Assembly (NCBI GenBank): GCA_902629125.1
Contig: CACOPQ010000005.1
Span: 1-64,000, forward strand
Reading direction: 5' to 3'
DNA from: an uncultured Alphaproteobacteria bacterium
Lineage (GTDB): Bacteria > Pseudomonadota > Alphaproteobacteria > Thalassobaculales > Thalassobaculaceae
Length of the DNA: 64,000 nucleotides
Position numbers and translations under genes: made by a program. Below the pieces are notes generated by a model. The model searched no databases. It worked only from the letters and a program-made list of their open reading frames with translations, and was not told where the DNA came from. This document shows, in pieces, positions 10,525-20,996 of this stretch (positions within the stretch are counted from its first letter, which is position 1; every line of letters begins with the position of its first letter).

Positions 10525-10975
10525 GTGCTTAATTATCGTGGCTAAAAACTAACAAACGCCCACCTTGTTTACTGCTCGACGAGTAATTGTGGTGAGCATA
10601 CCCCTGGCATATGCCGTACTATTAGGCCTCTCGATTGATTTATGGATGATAGACAGATATTTTTATAAAGATCTACTTCTTATCTCAGCGCCAAAAATTA
10701 GTCACTAAATAATCAATATTTTGTTAGATAGGTTGGCGATAAATTATTTACGTCAATAATATTCCTGCAAAATCAAAAAGCATGTAATAATTGATGGAAT
10801 ATTGCTATAGCTTAACAACTTTTGCATTGTCACTAAAACTTGGTGTTATAGAATATTTGGTTGAAGTTCCATAGGCGCTCAATCTTGGTGTTTGCTGCGC
10901 TTTGCGGCTTTTAATTTAAAGTCATTAGTCAATAAAAATATGTAAAATCATGAAAAATATAGAAAGAGTTGCGTT

Positions 10976-11776
10976 ATGAGGTTGAATGAAAAAGTAGCTA
11001 TTGTGGTTGGAGCAGGCCAACAACCTGGGGAAACAATTGGAAATGGGCGAGCTACGGCCATTCGCTTTGCTGAAGAGGGCGCTAACGTTCTACTTGTAGA
11101 TAAAAATGAAAAGTTGGCACTAGAAACCCTGGATTTAATCGAAAATAAGGGGGGCACGGCTAAGGTTCAAATAGCCGATATTACAGATGAAGATGATTGC
11201 AAAAACATAGCAACAGCTTGCATGAATTACTTTGGGAAAATTGATATTCTCCACAATAACGTCGGCCGCTCGGAGGGAGATGCAGGAACGACTGACATGG
11301 ATGTGAAAGTGTGGGATCAATTGATGGATATGAATTTGAAAGGCATGTTTATGACATGTAAGCATGTTTTGCCTATAATGCGGAAACAGAATACCGGATG
11401 TATCATCAATATATCCTCAATTGCGTCTATCTGTTCGCATAACAGTATAACCTATAAAACTGGAAAGGGCGCTGTGAATACAATGACGCACCATCTCGCG
11501 ATGGAAAATGCCTCCTACGGCATTCGAGCAAATGCTATTTTACCTGGACTAATGGACACACCCATGGCTATTGAAAGGCGGGCGCGCGAGCAAAATGTAC
11601 ACAGAGATGAAGTACGTAATGCCCGAAATAATCGTGTTCCATTGTTAAAGAAAATGGGTACGGCTTGGGATGTTGCTAATGCCTCTGTGTTCTTAGCTTC
11701 TGAGGAAGCAAACTACATTACCGGACTAATTATGCCTGTTGATGGCGGATTGTCTGCTCACGTAGGAGGGGCATGA
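10976..11776 (+). CDS. short-chain dehydrogenase/reductase
   Basis: Rossmann GAGQ..GNGRATA, HNNVG, catalytic S..Y-K (YKTGKGAVN), C-terminal GLIMPVDGG. Confidence 0.93.
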   Translation: MRLNEKVAIVVGAGQQPGETIGNGRATAIRFAEEGANVLLVDKNEKLALETLDLIENKGGTAKVQIADITDEDDCKNIATACMNYFGKIDILHNNVGRSEGDAGTTDMDVKVWDQLMDMNLKGMFMTCKHVLPIMRKQNTGCIINISSIASICSHNSITYKTGKGAVNTMTHHLAMENASYGIRANAILPGLMDTPMAIERRAREQNVHRDEVRNARNNRVPLLKKMGTAWDVANASVFLASEEANYITGLIMPVDGGLSAHVGGA

Positions 11777-11777
11777 G

Positions 11778-13412
11778 CTAATTTTGATTCCATTTAGATA
11801 AGATCAAATCAGATGCTTTCTCTGCGATCATGATTGTTGGAGCGTTTGTATTTCCAGATGTAAGTGTGGGCATTATTGAAGCGTCAACAACTCGGAGGTT
11901 TCCAAAACCTTTAACAATAAGCTCTTCATTTACAACTGACATTTTATCCTGGCCCATTTTGCAAGTTCCGACTGGGTGATAAGTCGTTTCGGCTGTTTCT
12001 TTTACCCACTCGAGCAAATCGTTGTCATCAATTACGTTTGGACCAGGAGCTAACTCCTTTCCCCTTATGTTTTGCATTGCTTCTGAGTTAACCCATTGGC
12101 GCACAATTTTCATACCAGAAACTAGTGTGTCTTTATCTATCTTGTTAGAAAGAAAGTTATATTGAATTTTTGGAGGCGCAGTGCTGCGTGATGATGCGAT
12201 GTGAACGCTTCCGCAGCTTTCTGGCCGAAGAGAATGCACCGCCATTGTAAAACCACTAGCCTTGTCGAGAGAAACCCCGCTTTTTATCAAAAAAGGGTTT
12301 ACCGATATCCCTAGGTCTGGAGCAGAAAGTCCCTCTCTAGATCTCACATAAGCCCGCATCGGCGCAGCAGGCATTGCAAGAAACCCTTTGCCAGTTGTCA
12401 AATACTTAGCTATCTCGAGCGCCATACCAATCCCCCGAGCTCTATCATTGTAGGTATAGCGTCCCTTCAGCGTGCTCCATTTCATTCGTGGAGCATAATG
12501 ATCCCGGAGGTTCTCTCCTACGCCTGGTAGTGCCGACTTTACCTCAATGCCAGCTTTTTTTAAAACAGTCTCAGCTCCTATTCCGGATAGCTCCAACAAT
12601 TGCGGTGAATTGATAGCGCCAGCGCTTATTATCACCTCGCATTTGCAGCGCATAATTACCGTCATGCCTTTTTTGGTTGTTTCGACACCCACACATTTAT
12701 TATTTTGAATGATTAGTTTTTCAACGTATGTGTCAGTCAAAATGCGCAAATTTTTTCGTTTTTTAATAGGATACAGATAAGAAACAGCCGTACTTTGTCG
12801 TTTTCCTTTCCAGATTGTTGCTTGTGTCATTCCCACGCCATCCTGTTGCCCCGCATTGTAGTCGGGATTTCTCTGTATCCCAATCTCCTCTGCACCTTTG
12901 AACATTGCATCGTAGAAAGCATTACTCTCCATCGGGTCGGTTACTATTAGGGGGCCGGTTTGTCCTCTGTATGCAGAATTGGGTCCTTTATAGGTTTCCA
13001 TTTTTTTAAAGTATGGGAGTACATCTTGGTAACCCCAGCCTTTATTTCCAAGCTGCGCCCAATGGTCGTAGTCCTGGCTTTGTCCTCTAACAAAAACCAT
13101 TCCGTTGATAGAGCTTGAGCCTCCTAAAATTTTCCCTCTCGGTATCTCAATACTTCGAAAGCCTGTGCCTTCATCTGGTTCCGAAGAATAGAGCCAATTA
13201 ACACTTGGGTTATTTATAAATTTTGCAAAACTTATGGGTATCGTACTTAAAACGTGAGAATCACGACCAGCTTCAATAAGGGTAACTGAAAAACGACCAT
13301 TTGCTGTCAGTCTGTTGGCTAATACAGCGCCCGCAGAACCACCACCTATGATAATGAAGTCCGAATAGTTCGTTAGCGCTTTTTTTGCGTCTGAGTTGTC
13401 TGTTTCATCCAT
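11778..13412 (-). CDS. GMC-family FAD oxidoreductase (choline dehydrogenase-like)
   Basis: DFIIIGGGSAGAVLANRL, PRGKILGGSSSINGMVFVRG, TTYHPVGTCKMG, VVDASIMPTLTSGNTNAPTIMIAEKASD. Confidence 0.95.
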   Translation of the reverse strand: MDETDNSDAKKALTNYSDFIIIGGGSAGAVLANRLTANGRFSVTLIEAGRDSHVLSTIPISFAKFINNPSVNWLYSSEPDEGTGFRSIEIPRGKILGGSSSINGMVFVRGQSQDYDHWAQLGNKGWGYQDVLPYFKKMETYKGPNSAYRGQTGPLIVTDPMESNAFYDAMFKGAEEIGIQRNPDYNAGQQDGVGMTQATIWKGKRQSTAVSYLYPIKKRKNLRILTDTYVEKLIIQNNKCVGVETTKKGMTVIMRCKCEVIISAGAINSPQLLELSGIGAETVLKKAGIEVKSALPGVGENLRDHYAPRMKWSTLKGRYTYNDRARGIGMALEIAKYLTTGKGFLAMPAAPMRAYVRSREGLSAPDLGISVNPFLIKSGVSLDKASGFTMAVHSLRPESCGSVHIASSRSTAPPKIQYNFLSNKIDKDTLVSGMKIVRQWVNSEAMQNIRGKELAPGPNVIDDNDLLEWVKETAETTYHPVGTCKMGQDKMSVVNEELIVKGFGNLRVVDASIMPTLTSGNTNAPTIMIAEKASDLILSKWNQN

Positions 13413-13541
13413 AGCATTATGGTATAAGGTGGCACACTTATTGCGTTTATCAATGAATATTTTATATTATCTGAGATTAATGGTTTTGGCATCTCGGTAT
13501 ATTTCACTTGGATAGAGAAAGCTCTCTTTCAGGAGATAGGT

Positions 13542-14564
13542 ATGAGTGCAGATAGTGAACACAGTGAAACAGAAAGCCTAGATGGGCACGACTCAATTAC
13601 TAGCTTGCCATTATCGGCCTTTAATTTGGAAAATTCTTCTTTAAAATCCGCTACCCTCAGGAAAAACATTGCTTTAGAAACCGTGATCGATTTCACAAAT
13701 TCTGTGCAGCAAGACATTGGGCTGATAACTCAAAAAGAATTAATGTTACATTTTGATCGTAACGAAGTTGGCGATGCTGACAAAAAAACACTTTCATCTC
13801 TGACCTCACTGCCTAGTTTTGATTGTTATACGCTAAAGGCAGCGTTAGCCCCTTTAAAAATTGAGGTTTTAGACAAAAATATTTTTAATCTTTCATCGAA
13901 AATGAAAACTACTTTGTTTCCGTTAATGAGCCGAATAACGCGTCCACTCATTCAATATCTATATTCTGATCAGAAATTTGGTGTGAGCGACACAGAAACG
14001 CTTTTAAAGCTGATTAAAAATACAGAGCCGTTTAGAGTAAGAGACCGATTAGAGATTATGGCTCAAAACATGTCTGTGTCTTTATCTAAACTTATAGAAA
14101 ATCTAGAAGAATTTGGGGAATTGTTTTTATCAGTTTCATTCTTTGAAAACATAAATAGTGAAGCTAGTTCTAAAATTGATCAAATGATCCTTTGGGCGGA
14201 GGATGGTGTAACAAACTCTAATTTGCGCAATGACCCTTCGGCTCAAAGTCAATTTTCGCAAGTTGAGCGAAGACTTGAATATATAAAAACAAACCTCCAT
14301 GGTCGCTTCGATAATCTTGGTAGGATCACCCAAGTTGATTGGGAAGAATTTGGTGCAAGCGATTTCAAAACAGTAAAGAGGGAGATCCTCTCGCAACAGG
14401 CAAACTTAGCCATAGCTTTGTGTGGTATCATGGTAAAAGCTTTTGAATGGGAGAAGCAATTCCCAAGTGCTGGGGGTAGTCCTCAGCAATGCTTAGAATT
14501 TATATCGCAAGACCTAAATGTAGGGCTGGAAAACCTTACTAGAGCTTTGCCAGAAATTGAATAG
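13542..14564 (+). CDS. uncharacterised protein, 340 aa
   Basis: Long ORF preceded by an SD-like AGGAGA; no family recognised by eye. Confidence 0.75.
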   Translation: MSADSEHSETESLDGHDSITSLPLSAFNLENSSLKSATLRKNIALETVIDFTNSVQQDIGLITQKELMLHFDRNEVGDADKKTLSSLTSLPSFDCYTLKAALAPLKIEVLDKNIFNLSSKMKTTLFPLMSRITRPLIQYLYSDQKFGVSDTETLLKLIKNTEPFRVRDRLEIMAQNMSVSLSKLIENLEEFGELFLSVSFFENINSEASSKIDQMILWAEDGVTNSNLRNDPSAQSQFSQVERRLEYIKTNLHGRFDNLGRITQVDWEEFGASDFKTVKREILSQQANLAIALCGIMVKAFEWEKQFPSAGGSPQQCLEFISQDLNVGLENLTRALPEIE

Positions 14565-14709
14565 CTTGATTTGTTGAATCCAAAATGGTTCTAGCTTTTA
14601 CAAACTAAGTAACAGAGTAAAAATGGGTCAAATTTGGTTTAATTAGCAACGAACTATAGGTGTAATTAGCATGATGTGTTAAAAACTAGCGATTGCTATA
14701 GTTTATGGA

Positions 14710-15735
14710 GTGTTTCTTGTGAAAACTTATACTATTCGGTGTTTGGGACAAAAACAATATCGGCGGGCAGTATTTTGTTTTAAAGTTACGGTTGCTTCGT
14801 CTTTCTTAAGTTTGGCAGGATGTTCTCAATTACCAACACTTTCCTTACCTTTGGATTGGATAAAAACGAGCCAATCAATGGTTGAAGGAGCAGTAAGCGG
14901 TTTCATTGGAAAAAAAGATACTGGCAAGTCTATTAAATATCCAAAGCTATCGAAGTTTCCCTCGCGCCCCACACTATTGTCAACGAGTGAAGACAGAAAC
15001 AAAATAAGGAATGAACTTGTTTCTGATAAAAAGAATGCGAGTTACGTAGGTACAAAGTCTAAATTATGGCCTAACTCTATGCCATTTAAAACTAAACCGG
15101 TTGCTCCAATTAAGACGGATGATAACGCCTCACAACCAAAGCTTTCAGGAAAAACAAGTTTTGTGCAGTCTCCAATTAGATCAACAAAAGCCGTAGAAAA
15201 AACTACTCAATCAAAACAAGTTATTGCAAAAGTAAGCACTAATAGCGATCAGCAGCAAACTCCTTACCAATCTTCTGAGGTAAAAACTAAAAAGTTTAAG
15301 TTCAAGATGCCCATAAAAGTGGATGCTAAAAGAAGTAAAAAATCTCTCTTAAAATTTCAAATCGTCGATTCTGTATCAACAGTTAATAAGGGTGTGATTA
15401 ATTTCGGCCATGGTTCGTTCCAATTGTCAGCCGCAGACCGAAGCTTTCTTTCAAAAATAGCATCGGAAGTAAAAAAAACCGGCGCATCAGTTCGGGTCGT
15501 CGGCCATGCGTCTATGAGAACTAGAGACATGGACGAACTGAAACACACGCTTGCTAATTTTAATATTTCCGTAAAAAGAGCCGAAGCCGTAGCCTCCTTT
15601 TTAATATCAAGTGGTGTAAGAGCAGAGAAGTTGATTGTTGATGCTGTTGGGGATAGCCAACCTCTGAACTACGAAAGTATGCCATCGGAAGAACGTGCAA
15701 ATCGCCGCGCAGAAATATTTATCTTAAAGTCATAA
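14710..15735 (+). CDS. OmpA-C-like domain putative lipoprotein
   Basis: Lipobox-like SLAGCSQ after a hydrophobic stretch; C-terminal VRVVGHASMRTRDM...SVKRAEAVASFLISSGVRAEKLIVDAVGDSQPL...NRRAEIFI is OmpA-like. Confidence 0.85.
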   Translation: MFLVKTYTIRCLGQKQYRRAVFCFKVTVASSFLSLAGCSQLPTLSLPLDWIKTSQSMVEGAVSGFIGKKDTGKSIKYPKLSKFPSRPTLLSTSEDRNKIRNELVSDKKNASYVGTKSKLWPNSMPFKTKPVAPIKTDDNASQPKLSGKTSFVQSPIRSTKAVEKTTQSKQVIAKVSTNSDQQQTPYQSSEVKTKKFKFKMPIKVDAKRSKKSLLKFQIVDSVSTVNKGVINFGHGSFQLSAADRSFLSKIASEVKKTGASVRVVGHASMRTRDMDELKHTLANFNISVKRAEAVASFLISSGVRAEKLIVDAVGDSQPLNYESMPSEERANRRAEIFILKS

Positions 15736-15810
15736 GATTAATATTAGTTGATTGACGCAACGATCGTCACAGGTTGAAAAACCTTATTAACAATATTTGG
15801 AAAAGTTTGA

Positions 15811-17109
15811 ATGGCTAGAACAATTAACATTGCAGTTGCGGGGCTAGGGACGGTTGGAGCTGAAACATATAGAATAATAAAAGAAGAAAGCGACTTCCTT
15901 AAAGCGCGCAGTTCTGCAGATTTTAATGTTGTTGCGGTATCGGCAAGAAGTAGAGATAAAAAAAGAAATATCGATTTGAGTGGAGCTGAATGGATCAGTG
16001 ATTGCCGTGATATAGCAAATATTAAAGATATTGATGTGGTTATTGAGTTGGTGGGTGGCTCGGAAGGTGTTGCGAAAGAATTAGTCGAAAAATCTATAGC
16101 AAACGGGAAATCGGTCATTACGGCTAACAAGGCGCTAGTAGCCACACACGGAATTAATATCGGAGAACTAGTCGCAAAACACGACGTGATGTTTGGTTAC
16201 GAGGCTGCAGTCGCCGGCGGTATTCCAATAATTAAAACAATTCGTGAGGGCTTGGCTTCCAATAAAATCAGTAGAATTTACGGTATACTCAACGGGACAT
16301 GTAATTACATTCTCTCAGTAATGCGCGAAACTGGTCAAGAATTTGAGGATATTCTGGCTGATGCCCAGCGATTGGGTTACGCAGAGGCTGATCCCTCATT
16401 TGATGTAGATGGCGTAGATGCGGCACACAAATTAGCAATACTCTCGGCAATAGCCTTTCAAACTCCAATAAATTTCAGCGGCGTTTATGTCGAGGGAATA
16501 AGACTTATTTCGCCGGTTGATATCGATTTTGCAACAGAATTAGGTTACCGCATTAAGCTATTAGGTATAGGAGAACTGCTAGGTGATGGTTTACAGCAGC
16601 GGGTTCGACCATGTTTGGTGCCGGTAAATATACCAATAGCTCAAGTAGAAGACGTTTTTAACGCTGTTGCTGCTGAGGCGGACGGAGTAGGCACTTCACT
16701 TTCTTACGGTCGTGGGGCTGGCGCTGGTCCAACAAGTTCAGCAGTCCTCTCAGATCTTCTCGACTTTGCCAATAATCGTCGCACAAGCTTTTTAGGAACA
16801 GCAGACGGCGACCTTGTGGCGAGGCCTGTTCAAGAATTACAGAAGCTTTCAGGATCATATTACCTCAGACTGCAAGTCTTTGATCGACCAGGTGTTTTGG
16901 CAGACTTGACTGCTGTGTTTCGCGACAAAGGGGTGTCAGTCGAAGCATTACTTCAGCGAGGTAGAAACCCTGATGGTACCGTCCCTGTTGTTCTTACCAC
17001 TCATGAAACGTCAGAAGAAGCAGTTCAAAAATCTGTAGCTGAGTTTGAAAAACTCGAAAATGTTGTTGAAAAGCCCTGCATATTGCCAATTGAAAATTTC
17101 GCAGGATGA
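15811..17109 (+). CDS. hom: homoserine dehydrogenase
   Basis: GLGTVGAETYRII, VVIELVGG, NKALVATHG, GILNGTCNYIL, C-terminal ACT domain. Confidence 0.96.
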   Translation: MARTINIAVAGLGTVGAETYRIIKEESDFLKARSSADFNVVAVSARSRDKKRNIDLSGAEWISDCRDIANIKDIDVVIELVGGSEGVAKELVEKSIANGKSVITANKALVATHGINIGELVAKHDVMFGYEAAVAGGIPIIKTIREGLASNKISRIYGILNGTCNYILSVMRETGQEFEDILADAQRLGYAEADPSFDVDGVDAAHKLAILSAIAFQTPINFSGVYVEGIRLISPVDIDFATELGYRIKLLGIGELLGDGLQQRVRPCLVPVNIPIAQVEDVFNAVAAEADGVGTSLSYGRGAGAGPTSSAVLSDLLDFANNRRTSFLGTADGDLVARPVQELQKLSGSYYLRLQVFDRPGVLADLTAVFRDKGVSVEALLQRGRNPDGTVPVVLTTHETSEEAVQKSVAEFEKLENVVEKPCILPIENFAG

Positions 17110-17121
17110 TCGAAATAAGGT

Positions 17122-18141
17122 TTGAAAAGAGGCGTGCCAATGGTCGAACACACTTTTGACGAGGAATTGATATTGGATCGTAATTTAGCACTCGAGGCTG
17201 TAAGGGTAACGGAGGCGGCAGCGTTATCTGCTTCGAAATTAATAGGACGGGGTGATGAAAAATCGGCGGATCAAGCCGCTGTGGACTCGATGCGCCATGC
17301 CTTAAATACTTTGGATATAGAGGGAACAGTTGTAATAGGTGAGGGCGAGCGAGATGAAGCGCCGATGTTGTATATTGGTGAGAATGTAGGTAAAGGTGGT
17401 CCAAAGATAGATATTGCTCTTGATCCATTGGAGGGAACAACTATCACAGCAAAGGGTGGGCAAAATGCCTTAGCTGTAATGGCTATGGCCACACACGGTG
17501 GTTTTTTAAACGCACCAGATGTTTACATGGACAAGATAGCCGTTGGTGGCGGATTACCAGAAGGAGTGGTAGATCTGGATAATTCGATTAAGGAAAACCT
17601 AGCTAGCCTATCCGATGCAAAAAATGTTTCTGTTTCTGATTTGCTTGTTTGTATATTGGATAGACCTCGGCATGCAGAACTCATTTCCGATGTAAGAAAT
17701 GCAGGAGCGAGGATAATGCTTATCTCCGATGGTGATGTTTCAGGTGTAATAGCTAGTGCGCAGCATGAAACTGGTGTTGACCTATATGTTGGATCTGGCG
17801 GTGCGCCCGAGGGGGTATTGGCCGCGGCTGCCCTTCGTTGTATTGGCGGGCAGATGCAAGGACGTCTTTTGTTCAGGAATGAAGATGAAGTAGGACGGGC
17901 GACACGAATAGGCATAAAAGACTTAGATGCAAAATATACACTTTCACAACTGGCAAGGGGCGAAGTCTTATTTGCAGCAACTGGTGTCACAGATGGTACG
18001 ATGCTTCGTGGAGTTAACCGTAATGGAGAGCGTGCATATACCCACTCGATAATAATGAGATCGAGCAGTGGTACTGTTCGAAAAATAGAAGCTTTCCATG
18101 ACTGGACAAAGAAGACGGAGTATAAGAATACGAAAGTATAG
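17122..18141 (+). CDS. glpX: class II fructose-1,6-bisphosphatase
   Basis: IGEGERDEAPMLYIGE, DPLEGTTITAKGGQNALAVMA, GSGGAPEGVLAAAALRCIGGQMQGRL. The likely start is the ATG at 17140. Confidence 0.95.
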   Translation: MKRGVPMVEHTFDEELILDRNLALEAVRVTEAAALSASKLIGRGDEKSADQAAVDSMRHALNTLDIEGTVVIGEGERDEAPMLYIGENVGKGGPKIDIALDPLEGTTITAKGGQNALAVMAMATHGGFLNAPDVYMDKIAVGGGLPEGVVDLDNSIKENLASLSDAKNVSVSDLLVCILDRPRHAELISDVRNAGARIMLISDGDVSGVIASAQHETGVDLYVGSGGAPEGVLAAAALRCIGGQMQGRLLFRNEDEVGRATRIGIKDLDAKYTLSQLARGEVLFAATGVTDGTMLRGVNRNGERAYTHSIIMRSSSGTVRKIEAFHDWTKKTEYKNTKV

Positions 18142-18149
18142 TCAGACCA

Positions 18150-19922
18150 ATGAAGCCAGTTCTGGGGACTGAAATTTCAATTGGAGGACGGAGATGGTCC
18201 CAAAAACTTAACGATAATATAGAAACGGATCGTTTGGTTTATACTATTGTTCAGCGGTATGATCTTCCCGAAATAATTGCGAGGCTTTTGGTTGCCAGAA
18301 ATGTTTCCATCGAAGAGGTAGATGGATTTTTAAACCCTAAATTACGCGATATAATGCCGGACCCATCATCGCTTATGGATATGGATGTTGCTGTAGATAG
18401 GTTAGTTGAAGCCATTTCAGATAATGAACTAATTGGTATTTTCGCTGATTATGATGTTGATGGTGCGACATCATCAGCCTTGTTGAAAAAGTACCTAGAT
18501 TCTTTGAATATTCGCAATGAGTTGTATATCCCTGACAGGATGAAGGATGGCTATGGTCCTAATAAACAAGGGTTAGAATATTTAAAAGCTAAAGGCGCCA
18601 GTCTTATTCTTACACTGGATTGCGGTATATTGGCATTTGATGTATTGGATGACTTTTATATCCAAGGCGGTGAAGTGATTGTAGTAGATCACCACATGGC
18701 GGAACCCAAATTGCCCAAAGCTATAGCCGTTATAAATCCAAATAGATTGGATGATCTAAGCGATGTAGAGAATCTTGCTGCCGTCGGTGTTGTTTTTCTT
18801 TTACTTGTCGCACTTACCCGGAGACTTCGCAAAGTAGGTTGGTTTTCAAAAAAACCAGAACCTGATTTACTCCAATGGTTGGATTTAGTTGCGATTGGGA
18901 CAATTTGCGATGTAGTTGAGCTCAGGGGTCTTAACAGAGCATTTGTAGCGCAAGGTTTAAAAGTCATGGCTCTTCAAAAAAATATAGGGGTTAAGGCCCT
19001 TCGGGAAGTGGCGCGGGTAAATAGTAAACCGAATTCTTATCAGGTTGGATTTACGCTTGGTCCAAGAATCAATGCAGCCGGAAGGGTCGGTGAACCTGAG
19101 TTGGGCGCGAGGCTTCTTTCTTGTGACGATGAAATATATGCAATGAATATGTCCAGTTTGTTAGATGAACAAAATAAGCTAAGGCAGCAAATTGAAGGCT
19201 CTGTCTTGGAGCAAGCACTTTCACTTGTAAATGAGGATAACGAAAAAGAAAACGTGATAGTTGTTGCTGCCGATAACTGGCACCCTGGTGTTATTGGTAT
19301 TGTCGCGGCAAGATTACGAGAAAAATTTAATAAGCCAGCATGTGTAGTTAGTATCCAAAACGGTATCGGCAAAGGCTCTGGCCGTTCTATTTCAGGCTGG
19401 GATTTAGGTTCTGCAATAATTGGAGCGGTTCAATCTGATGTACTAAAAGGAGGAGGTGGGCACAAAATGGCAGCTGGGTTCTCCGTCGGGTCAGATAAGG
19501 TCTCTGAACTAAAACAATATTTAAATGATCATTTCAATCGCTCCGTAGTAGAATTAGATAACGTAGTGAGTTTACCAATAGATGGGTTAATAACCGTGGG
19601 GGCTGTAAAAGGCGAATTCCTTGAGCTATTGGAAAGGTTAGAACCATTTGGGGCAGGAAACCCTGAGCCTAGGTTCGTTATACCCTCGTTGAAAGTTAAA
19701 TATGCTACCATAGTAGGCGGTCAACATATTAAATGTCGCTTTGCAGAAAAAAGTTCTGGGGAGATTAACGGTATCTGCTTCCGTTCTGTTGGTACCAAAG
19801 TAGGCGATGTCCTTTTAAGCCAAAACGGAATGCCATTACACGTGGCTTGTAAAATTAGGAAGAATCTTTGGCAGGGAAGAGCGAGTATTCAGGTAATTGT
19901 AGACGATATAGCATTACCCTAG
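18150..19922 (+). CDS. recJ: single-stranded-DNA-specific exonuclease RecJ
   Basis: ADYDVDGATSSALL, VDHHMAEPKLPKAIAVINPN, GPRINAAGRVG, GGGHKMAAGFSV. Confidence 0.96.
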   Translation: MKPVLGTEISIGGRRWSQKLNDNIETDRLVYTIVQRYDLPEIIARLLVARNVSIEEVDGFLNPKLRDIMPDPSSLMDMDVAVDRLVEAISDNELIGIFADYDVDGATSSALLKKYLDSLNIRNELYIPDRMKDGYGPNKQGLEYLKAKGASLILTLDCGILAFDVLDDFYIQGGEVIVVDHHMAEPKLPKAIAVINPNRLDDLSDVENLAAVGVVFLLLVALTRRLRKVGWFSKKPEPDLLQWLDLVAIGTICDVVELRGLNRAFVAQGLKVMALQKNIGVKALREVARVNSKPNSYQVGFTLGPRINAAGRVGEPELGARLLSCDDEIYAMNMSSLLDEQNKLRQQIEGSVLEQALSLVNEDNEKENVIVVAADNWHPGVIGIVAARLREKFNKPACVVSIQNGIGKGSGRSISGWDLGSAIIGAVQSDVLKGGGGHKMAAGFSVGSDKVSELKQYLNDHFNRSVVELDNVVSLPIDGLITVGAVKGEFLELLERLEPFGAGNPEPRFVIPSLKVKYATIVGGQHIKCRFAEKSSGEINGICFRSVGTKVGDVLLSQNGMPLHVACKIRKNLWQGRASIQVIVDDIALP

Positions 19923-20114
19923 ATACCAAAAAAATTGTAGCCTAGTTTTCTTAAAAAAGGTTAATGAAAAGCTAGGAAAAGAAAATACTCCCGATCATAT
20001 ACAAAGGATAGTTTTTCTAAATCTACATACGATTAAAAAAATCAGTAAATTGAACTAGTTGCTATTGCTTTCTTCCTTGTCCTAAAGTAAACACACCCTA
20101 AGTGTCTTATACGC

Positions 20115-20190
20115 GACCCCTTCGTCTAGAGGCCTAGGACACTGGCCTTTCACGCCGGCAACACGGGTTCGAATCCCGTAGGGGTCGCCA
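20115..20190 (+). tRNA. tRNA-Glu (anticodon TTC)
   Basis: Cloverleaf GACCCCT...AGGGGTC-GCCA; anticodon stem CTGGC/GCCGG with loop CTTTCAC; T-arm GGGTTCGAATCCC. Confidence 0.96.
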
Positions 20191-20194
20191 CTCT
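20171..20194. repeat. att-like direct repeat, copy 1 (tRNA-Glu 3' end)
   Basis: GAATCCCGTAGGGGTCGCCACTCT, identical to 21821-21844. Confidence 0.9.
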
Positions 20195-20310
20195 TATCTC
20201 CTAAAACCTAACGTTTTGGAAAAACCTCAGTTTTCTGCCGTTTTTTCCTGTATCACTGTTATCTATTATGTATTATTTTGTAATACTTTGTTATATTCTC
20301 AAACGAGAGA

Positions 20311-20332
20311 GAAGTTAACAATCAGTTAACAG
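20311..20332. repeat. direct repeat GAAGTYAACAATCAGTTAACAG, copy 1
   Basis: 21/22 identical to 21725-21746. Confidence 0.8.
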
Positions 20333-20410
20333 GAAAGTGCGCGGGTTCGACTCTATACAGGGAGCTGGCCCCTGTTTGCCAAGGTCATGTTCGAACAAAC
20401 ATCCTAATCT

Positions 20411-20827
20411 CTAACAGCACGTTTCGAAGACATAGAACTCGATTTTTTCTCCATTCGAGAAGCATATACTATGGTTGTATCCCTCTGCCTTTTCAGAGCA
20501 ATTGAAGGCAGGTCTGCCATCGACGTCGTATATCAGGTAATTATTTCTTGAATAGTTCGGGCATTGTACCAAGATTTCTACCGAAGGACCGTTTGGAAAT
20601 GCGACGCCATAAAAAACTCCCCAGCGGATCTTTCTACTTGGGCAAGGATCCACACCAGCAAAGCCGTATCTTATAGTGCAATCAGAATGCGAAAAACTGA
20701 AGCCATCTGACGTTGTCCAACGGCACTTACCTTTGAATTCGGAAGTCATGACGGCACTTGCTGAGTTCACATGAAAAAATGACAACAGGATAATGAAAGC
20801 TGTGGGAATGAGACGAAATGGTTTCAT
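20411..20827 (-). CDS. predicted secreted cysteine-rich protein, 138 aa
   Basis: N-terminal signal peptide-like MKPFRLIPTAFIILLSFFHVNSASA; eight Cys in the mature part, ending ETCC. Confidence 0.65.
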   Translation of the reverse strand: MKPFRLIPTAFIILLSFFHVNSASAVMTSEFKGKCRWTTSDGFSFSHSDCTIRYGFAGVDPCPSRKIRWGVFYGVAFPNGPSVEILVQCPNYSRNNYLIYDVDGRPAFNCSEKAEGYNHSICFSNGEKIEFYVFETCC

Positions 20828-20996
20828 TTTGTACCCTTATCTTTTTTACATCTGAGTTTTAATAATCCCACATATTCTATATGCATTGTGTGCTTTAATT
20901 GTCCTTATTGAGGTTATTTTAAGGCGTTCAAAGTAGAGAGTGATGACTGATTTACATAACTTGCGTTATATTTCCTTTTTAGATTAGGGGTTATTT

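Noticed and set aside
17523-17990. 155-aa minus-strand ORF inside glpX
   Set aside because: Shadow ORF on the antisense of a strongly conserved gene.
19941-19978. CCTAGTTTTC...GAAAAGCTAGG hairpin after recJ as a terminator
   Set aside because: The stem is imperfect (bulged G), the loop is long and A runs rather than T runs follow, so terminator function is not supported.
20333-20395. Possible second tRNA-like sequence (GCGGGTTCGACTC...CAGGGAGCTGGCCCCTG)
   Set aside because: T-arm-like GGTTCGA string only; no cloverleaf can be built.
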